A stretch of DNA of 39,526 bases from positions 1 through 39,526 of the forward strand of contig JAQGAU010000119.1 of assembly GCA_034698045.1 (NCBI GenBank), given 5' to 3'. The notes below the pieces were generated by a model. That model saw nothing but the letters and a program-made list of their open reading frames with translations, searched no databases and was not told the DNA's origin. This DNA comes from Paramacrobiotus richtersi (Eukaryota > Tardigrada > Eutardigrada > Parachela > Macrobiotidae). The position numbers and the translations under genes were made by a program. Positions 33,688 to 39,526 of this stretch are shown here, one piece after another (the first letter of the stretch is position 1; the number at the start of each line of letters is the position of its first letter).

Positions 33688-35623
33688 TCATTCGATTTCC
33701 AACGAGTGCTCAGCAATGACCCTTATGGCAGCCATCTTCAGTTCCTTCAGCTTGTGTTCGTCGCCAAAGCGAAACTACTGCACAGCATTCTCCGCACTGA
33801 TCGTGTGCATCATCATCCGTTCGCACTCGCAGAGCAGATCCTTCATATCGTACTTATCCGCCGCAATCCACAATTCATCCAGTTTGTACTCCGCGTCCAC
33901 TGCAGCGCGAGTGTATGAAAACATCAGCATCACCTGCAGCACATCTCGACCAATATCATCAATCTTGCACACACCGGAGGTCTTTTCTTTCATCTCGTCT
34001 TGGAACATGGCAGCGAACACGGGTGATTGAGCCGCTAAGATGGCACGATGCGCGGGAAACTCTTGCCCTTCGCAGATCAGGATACAATCAGTCAGAGTGT
34101 GAGAATCCAGAAGGTACTGCACTCGAGGGCACGTCTTCTCAACGTGGAATACCAGAGTCACGTACAAGTTACCGCCTTTACGTAAATCATATTTGTCATA
34201 TCCCGAAGTATCCTTATAAGTCTCCACGAGTGTAACCAGCGGTAATTTCTCCGTTTTCTTCCATCCGTCGGCTCCGATCACAACGGCATACGGTCCTTCA
34301 GTGTTTGCCCTAAAAAATTCGAAACAGAACGTGTAGTAAATCTATATACATTTGCGTATCTACCAGTCGACCACCTATCTAGAAACGGAACCTCTCTAAA
34401 TTTGCAGATCTCACGAAATATTATCCTAAAGTATTAGTTTTCAAAACATCACTGCCGTAAAATAAGTAAATGTACAATGCTGACGGTCAACAGCATTTCC
34501 ACGCCGTGTAGCTCTGGCGTGGAAGTTGTTGAGGAGATAAAACGTGCCAAAACTAGCAACAAATGATAAGGCACGCAGGTGTCTGCAAATTAAGCCGACC
34601 GTGACTTTCCGAAACGCGAAAGCATTCACTCAGATAAGCCACACTTCTATCGTTTCGACTCGTCTGTCTGCAAGCACGAAATATTTGTTTGTTCAGTACA
34701 ATCAATTCCCGAAGCAGATTCTGTCCAAAGTACTGTAAACTGCAGTTATATTGCTTCTAAATTATGATCACAGCATGGGATTCAGGTTAAACGTTTAATC
34801 ACAACAATCCCAAGCTACTCCCAGTGTAACAAAGTTTATTTTGAAACCGTGTCAACAAGACGATTTGGCTTTGCTGAATTTATTAATTTATTTTACTGAA
34901 TTTATTTTACTAAATTTATTTTGTTGAATTTATTACAAGAGAAAACGCCAGAAAACCCAGCAAGCGCTAGGAACGGATTTACGATATTGTAGGACTCACT
35001 GACAGCCAACACGAATGCCTGTACGTATCAGTACCCTTGCACATATATGATTTCAAGATAAAGTTAGGCACACAATTTTCAATCACCCCGTTAAATTGCT
35101 AATGATCGAAACTTGCAGATTCCTCCAATCTGACTCATGAATAAAAATCCAGATTAAAGTAGGCAAACATTTCTTGATCTGCCCCTCGGCACAAGCTACA
35201 GATTCCAGTTTTTGTTCTTGTCCACAAACAGATAAAAAAAGGTGTTTTCCTGACCAAGCGCAACTTTTTTCAGTATTTAACATGACGTGATTGTCTTTAC
35301 GACAAAAAAACGAGACGCTCTAACCACCTACCTAATCCTGGCTTCCACTAAAACTGTACTGGGAGATCGTAAGGATGGCGCTGGGCTCTTGGGAGTGACG
35401 GAGTAAGAGAACTGTCCGTTCGCAGCATCTATCGTCAGGCTAACGGTCCAGATCGCTGGCGTAATGTCCGGGTAATCCCATTGCTTTTCCACAGCGATTT
35501 CACTAGTGTAAATCCACTTGGAGAAACCTGCCTTTGGATAAACTAGGCAGGCGAATTTATCAGTGGGGATTTGATAAATTTCACCGCGTGGGTCGTGCTT
35601 GAGGGCAGACTGGGCGAAGGCAT
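33688..35623 (-). pseudogene. MATH-BTB protein, copy 3, two disabling lesions
   Basis: Exon 1 is 35623-35332 (MATH) and exon 2 is 34309-33688 (BTB and helical tail), separated by a long intron of 1022 bp. Exon 1 starts MPSPSLPSSTTHAVK, then loses four bases relative to copy 4. In the original frame TAG follows at 35545-35543, while the shifted frame continues as a good MATH domain (QWDYPDITPAIWTVSL). In exon 2 the BTB core is intact (LTDCILICEGQEFPAHRAIL), but the codon for a Trp conserved in copy 4 (AVQWFYF) is TAG at 33777-33775. The remaining tail (HKLKELKMAAIRVIAEHS) follows in frame to TGA at 33690-33688. Two independent lesions make this a real pseudogene rather than a sequencing slip. 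Confidence 0.9.
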
Positions 35624-36823
35624 TCTATCACGAAATTCAATATGTTATTGATAAATAAAATTAGGACAATGAAAATCAAATTTCGAATTCTGGTGCGCTT
35701 CTGGCTCGCCCGAATATCCCGCAGTGTGTGCTCTTGATTCTTGAATACACGTTGGCATTGTGCACCGCATCAGAACTCTTCTCAGGCTAGCTGCACACCA
35801 GGGTGGCTGGTGTTCTGTAGCTGGGCAATGACATACGGTAGTAACGGTACTCAATGTTTTTTAAACAAACTTATGCGCGAATATGTCTGAATATGTCAAC
35901 ATGAAGCCAGTCATGATGGCCGATTCTAACTAACTGATGCAGTATATTTTCTGTAGCGGGGAACGAGCGTACAAGCTTATCGGCAAACGTTTATGATCTT
36001 ATAATTAGCTGACCCTTCTGGTATTGCAACTGGTCTTACTTCCCGCTGGATACATGCAGTTACTGGCTATATAGGTACATATATAGCCGCAGTTACTGGT
36101 GCCTTAAAGAATATGGGACGCCGGGTACAGGAATATACCCATAAGGGGCAGATACATAGTGACAAGTTTGTACGTAACGAGGGAAGCACACTCCTCTGCC
36201 AGTCCGAGTCGCTACATTTCTAGTTGTAAATGCTGTTTTGACAAAGTACAGCCCATCATGGTACAGCGGTACGAGCTATTCCACATTCCGCAGAGCCGGT
36301 TCTTTTGTATGGTTGGCTACTAATGTAGTATCGTGTAGTGGACGACATATCACAAACATACAGTATCACAGAGTCCACGATACCCGAATCGTCTGCTTTC
36401 CGGAGATTAGCAGACTAGTATGTTCCTACAGGAAATCTGTTGGGCTACTGGTAAAAATCGCATAGTGTCTTTCGATTTGAACATTTTTTCTCACAGTCAG
36501 TACTGTATTTCTTCAAGTTCGACCGACGCTAGCGCTAGGAGTCGAGAACATTTATCAAAACTCCGCAGGGATCACTTTATGACAAGTACTACAACCCATA
36601 CTGTACCGTAATACGATATCTGGTTGTTTCTTATCTTGATCTGCAATCCCTTTATCACTAGGTTTGTTCTCTCGAAATGCTTTGATCCGCGACTACGCCG
36701 ACTAGTAATATGGTTGGTAAGGCGGACCCGCCGGACCGACCTTCATGACTTTACTTCCTGACCGTAAATATTTATTGCGAACAAATGCGCATCCGATTGG
36801 AAAAAAGCATTGCACTTTAGATG
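35624..36823. other. Intergenic; left end duplicated at 39390-39510
   Basis: The part at about 35690-35850, upstream of MATH-BTB copy 3, matches the part upstream of copy 4 (AGGCTAGC, AGGGTGG, GGGCA and neighbours), so the two genes were duplicated with their promoters. The rest holds a hairpin with flanking repeats (36056-36099) and no recognised gene. Confidence 0.55.
36056..36099. repeat. Hairpin flanked by direct repeats
   Basis: GGCTATATA (36065-36073) and TATATAGCC (36080-36088) pair perfectly around a six-base loop. The hairpin is bordered by two copies of GCAGTTACTGG (36056-36066 and 36089-36099). The second copy continues GTGCC, weakly resembling the peptide core sequence. Confidence 0.7.
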
Positions 36824-37068
36824 CTAAAGTTTTGAATGCAGCATTTTATATTTTCGAATATTTTCCAGCCAGCGTGTTATTTGTCCCATGCCCCGCTTCC
36901 TCCAGCCGATGTTAGCTCGGGTCTTCTCTACCGCTTGCGAAAGGGCACGCCGAGCAGTACTAATGCTCTCTCTGTTGTCCTCAACGAACGACTCGAGTTC
37001 TCGCAGTTCGAAGGCCGTGTTGAAGGAACGGGTTACGCCGTCGATCAGATGGAATAGTCCACCGATAA
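36824..37068 (-). pseudogene. Orphan last exon of an M1 aminopeptidase (ERAP1-like C-terminus)
   Basis: A minus-strand frame without ATG, open from an AG at 37070-37069 to TAG at 36826-36824, codes for 80 residues. It contains FHLIDGVTRSFNTAFELREL, ESFVEDN, SQAVEKTRANIGW and ITRWLEN. This order (VTxxFxTxxEL, EKTRANIxW, WL) is the typical end of aminopeptidase N-type proteins. There is no HExxH exon in the window: the sequence directly upstream (37.1-38.1 kb) is F-box and peptide relics. It is therefore either a stranded fragment or the last exon of a gene interrupted by later insertion. The start is a presumed acceptor with a weak pyrimidine tract. Confidence 0.75.
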
Positions 37069-37121
37069 CTCCGTGCTAGTACTAATCAGTCATGTGTCGT
37101 CATGCTAGGTCGCCAACCTGC

Positions 37122-37185
37122 TGAAGTCTTATTATGCGCAAAGACGACTCTGGATCTCATCAACGGTGGTAAATGCTGCATATTT
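37122..37185 (+). pseudogene. Relic of F-box gene exon 1 (3' end), second
   Basis: GAAGTCTTATTATGCGCAAA, ACTCTGGATC and TCAACGGTGGTAAATG match the end of F-box exon 1 and its splice donor; the intron start (TGCATATTTATGAAA) also matches gene 2. The rest of the F-box gene is missing. Confidence 0.65.
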
Positions 37186-37273
37186 ATGAAACAAATGCGT
37201 GTTTAGGAGGTACATCGGCGAGATCTTAACTTTCCACTAAAATATGTTTGTGTAATTATGCAAAATGGTTCAC

Positions 37274-37519
37274 CCCAAAGCGGCGGTGTCGCCAATAGCG
37301 ATCTCAGCACATGGAAATCGTATTCGACCTAAGCAACATGAGTGTGATATGGTAGTGCGAATGTTGCGCATGCACTACCGCCGGTTTAGCAATCAAAGGA
37401 TTGCTAACGACTAACGTGTTTTACTAACTAATTAACATGCTTGTTTTTTTCAAGAGCGACGGTCACCTGTTGAAATCAGCCGAAGAAAAGAAAGGTTAGA
37501 AGGACTCAGCTTTGCGCAT
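37274..37519 (-). pseudogene. Relic of a peptide gene (E)
   Basis: On the minus strand an ATG at 37519 gives only MRKAESF before a stop. Surrounding bases (CTTTGCGCATGG on plus) match the signal exon, and 37274-37325 matches the start of exon 2 (CCCCAAAGCGGCGG). The cysteine core is lost, as in relic D. D and E share flanks, so the decayed form was itself duplicated. Confidence 0.6.
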
Positions 37520-38115
37520 GGCTGGAGCCTATCGTTTACACTTTGCAGCCTTGTGCCAATTATTTTTGTTGGTGACCGAGGCGTGGAGAACACGATCAGA
37601 TGCAGTTGAACGTGTGCTGTTCCAATATGCTTGTCCGTGGCGTTTCCGGCTGTTGTGTAATGCGCGAAGAATGTTTCTTGGCGGCAATTAGCTAACAGTA
37701 GTATGGAAGAGCCGGTTTGTACCCAGAAAGTAAAATGAAAATTTACCGACGTTTGCTAATTTTAATACCGTATCTACATGTAATTATGTCGCGTGGATTT
37801 TTTCGTCTTCTTGTTAGGAAAAACGCACAAGTTTCGAATACGGATTGTTAATGATCCGGTCCAAAATGCGCGCAACACAACAGCTTGCTTGGCCTTACAA
37901 CCGCAGTTTTCAGAGTGACACCACCTTTACGATTAAACATGCATTTCGGAATAGTAAAGAGGAAATCCTTTTCATGCTCAATCTAGCCATAAATGAACGT
38001 ATTAATTTTGGTTACTCAACTACAGTACTGTCAGTCATAGCAGCGGGACCTATTCAAACTTGAACACATGCCTAAAAAACGAACCTATGTCTAAAACCTG
38101 CATTCATAAAGTGTG
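37520..38115. other. Duplicated upstream block of relic E
   Basis: Matches 33060-33680 upstream of relic D (for example AATTTACCGACGTTTGCT, GGATTGTTAATGA, TTTACGATTAAACA). There is no gene. It lies downstream of MATH-BTB copy 4. Confidence 0.6.
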
Positions 38116-39300
38116 CTATTCGATTTCCAAAGAGTGCTCAGCAATGACCTTTATGGCTGCCATCTTTAGCCCCTTCAGCTTGTGTTGGCCGGCAAAGTAA
38201 AACCACTGCACAGCATTCCCCGCACTGATCGTATGCATCATCATCCGTTTGCATTCCGAGCGCAGATCCTTCATATCGTACTTATCCGCCGCAATCCACA
38301 GTTCATCCAGTTTATCTTTCTCATCCAACGAAGCTCGAGTGTAGGAAAACTTGAGCATCATCTGCAGCACATCTCGACCCATATCCGCAATCTTGCACAC
38401 ACCGGAAGTCTTTTCTTCCATTTCGTCCTCGAACATGGCAGCGAACACGGGTGACTGTGCGGCCAGGACGGCACGATGCGCGGGAAACTCCTGCCCTTCG
38501 CAGATCAGGATACAATCGGTCAAGGTGCCTGAGTCGATTAGGTTTTGTAAATCTGCTCGCGGGAAGGCTTTCTCAGTGTGGAATGTCAGAGATACGAACA
38601 TATCGACGCCTTTACGTAAGTCGAATCTCTGGTATCCCGAAGTGTTGTTATAGGACTCAGACAGCCCAGCCAACGATAATTCTTCCCCCTTTACCCATCC
38701 AGCGGTTCCAATAGCAACGTCATGCGGTCCGTCAGGGCTCATCCTAGAAGATTAGCGATTTCTTGGGGTTGACAGGATACAAAGCAGGCAGTAGTCAGAG
38801 AAGTTCAGCTCTTACTCTACGCTATCAGGCATGTGAAATGAAATTATTCTATAGCAGTGAGTGTATTTTGAGGCGAAAAAATGTGAAACTTCGAAGGGGA
38901 CCCTTTAGTTCGGATTCCCTTCCCGATCAGTCTGGTCGTTATTGCCTTCAACCAGCGAGCGAGCGAATTACGAGCGGTGAACCATGACTACAACGACTTA
39001 CCCAATCTTGGCTTCCACCAACACTGCACTGCCGGCCCGCAAGAGACATGTTGGGTCTCTCGGAGTGACGGAGTAAGTGACGTGTGCGTACGAGGTTTCC
39101 AGAATGAGGGTGACAATCCAGATTGCCGGCGGAATGTCCGGGTAATCCCACTGCTTTTCCACACCGATCTCACAAGTGTAAATCCACTTGGGGGAATCCA
39201 ACTTCGGATGGGATGAGCAGATGAATTGGTCAGTGGAGATTTTATAGACCAGTTTCACTGCATAGGTCCTGCTTGAGGGTAGAATGGGGAGTGAAGGCAT
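38116..39300 (-). CDS. MATH-BTB protein, copy 4, intact
   Basis: Exon 1 is 39300-39002 (MATH) and exon 2 is 38743-38116 (BTB and helical tail), with a 258-bp phase-2 intron, giving 308 aa. The MATH domain includes AVKLVYKISTDQF, WIYTCEIGVEKQWDYPDI and PAIWIVTL. The BTB domain includes LTDCILICEGQEFPAHRAVL, SPVFAAMFEDEMEEK and LKFSYTR. The tail includes LWIAADKYDMKDL, AVQWFYF and IAEHSLEIE at the end. It is closest to copy 3 and carries the intact bases at both of that copy's lesions. The start MPSLPILPSS is shared with copy 3. Expected role: Cul3 substrate adaptor. No membrane segment or signal is seen. Confidence 0.92.
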
Positions 39301-39526
39301 TCTTCTAATACGAAATTCCGATCTACCGCTTTTACGATTAAAATTTTTACAAGATGTTCCACTTAGGCTCTAAATTATAGAACAGTCACAACCGTATTTC
39401 GAATATCTAGATTCTGGAGAGCTGGCCAAAACGAGTCAGTCTGTGTGTCTGCATCTTTTAAGGCTAGCGGCGCACTAGGGTGGTCGGCGTTCTAAAGACG
39501 GGCATTGTCGTACATATATGTAGACG
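39301..39526. other. Promoter region of MATH-BTB copy 4, cut by window end
   Basis: Similar to 35690-35850 upstream of copy 3 (AGGCTAGCGGCGCAC, AGGGTGGTCGGCGTTCT). No coding sequence. Confidence 0.5.

Noticed and set aside
1..39526. CRISPR arrays, operons, ribosomal RNA, riboswitches
   Set aside because: No regularly spaced repeats, rRNA sequence or prokaryotic gene organisation is visible.

Overview
The window is animal (metazoan) nuclear DNA. Genes are split by short GT-AG introns, there is one eukaryote-type tRNA, and the proteins belong to animal families: receptor guanylate cyclase, MATH-BTB, F-box and intron-bearing beta-lactamase-like serine hydrolases. This mix, with lineage-specific tandem copies and many introns of about 45-120 bp, makes me think of a tardigrade. 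That is inference from recollection of family expansions, not proof.

Layout. 1-2191: 3' part of a beta-lactamase-like serine hydrolase gene (+) with two single-base lesions. 2772-3090: small secreted six-cysteine peptide gene A (-). 4848-4920: tRNA-Phe(GAA) with an odd T-loop. 6479-11715: complete 19-exon receptor guanylate cyclase (+), about 1088 aa. 12258-13110: decayed last exon of a second hydrolase. 13488-13836: peptide gene B (-). 15151-20397: F-box gene 1 (+) with a Fragile-X-like tandem Agenet N-terminus; its 3.5 kb first intron carries an intact antisense five-exon transposase-like gene (16087-18741). 21015-21379: peptide gene C (-). 23169-25486: element with 17-bp terminal inverted repeats. 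26004-39300: four MATH-BTB genes (-), two intact and two broken, interleaved with F-box gene 2 (29606-31782, +), relics of F-box and peptide genes, and an orphan exon of an M1 aminopeptidase.

Main points. The three peptide genes share one gene structure (76-nt signal exon, phase-1 intron, six-cysteine exon), one cysteine spacing (C-x4-C-x4-C-x4-C-x3-C-x2-C), a TATA box about 100 bp upstream of the ATG, and several hundred bases of upstream similarity. I do not recognise the family. Decayed and inverted pieces recur at 3.8, 22.1, 32.9 and 37.4 kb, so the locus has grown by repeated segmental duplication. Copies A and B flank a receptor guanylate cyclase, a class of receptor often activated by small disulfide-bonded peptides; that pairing is only a hypothesis.

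Two intracellular families, F-box and MATH-BTB proteins, are substrate adaptors for cullin ubiquitin ligases and lie interleaved here with duplicated or broken copies. All exon coordinates come from reading splice sites and phases by eye and by comparing paralogs inside the window. No alignment or search was run.
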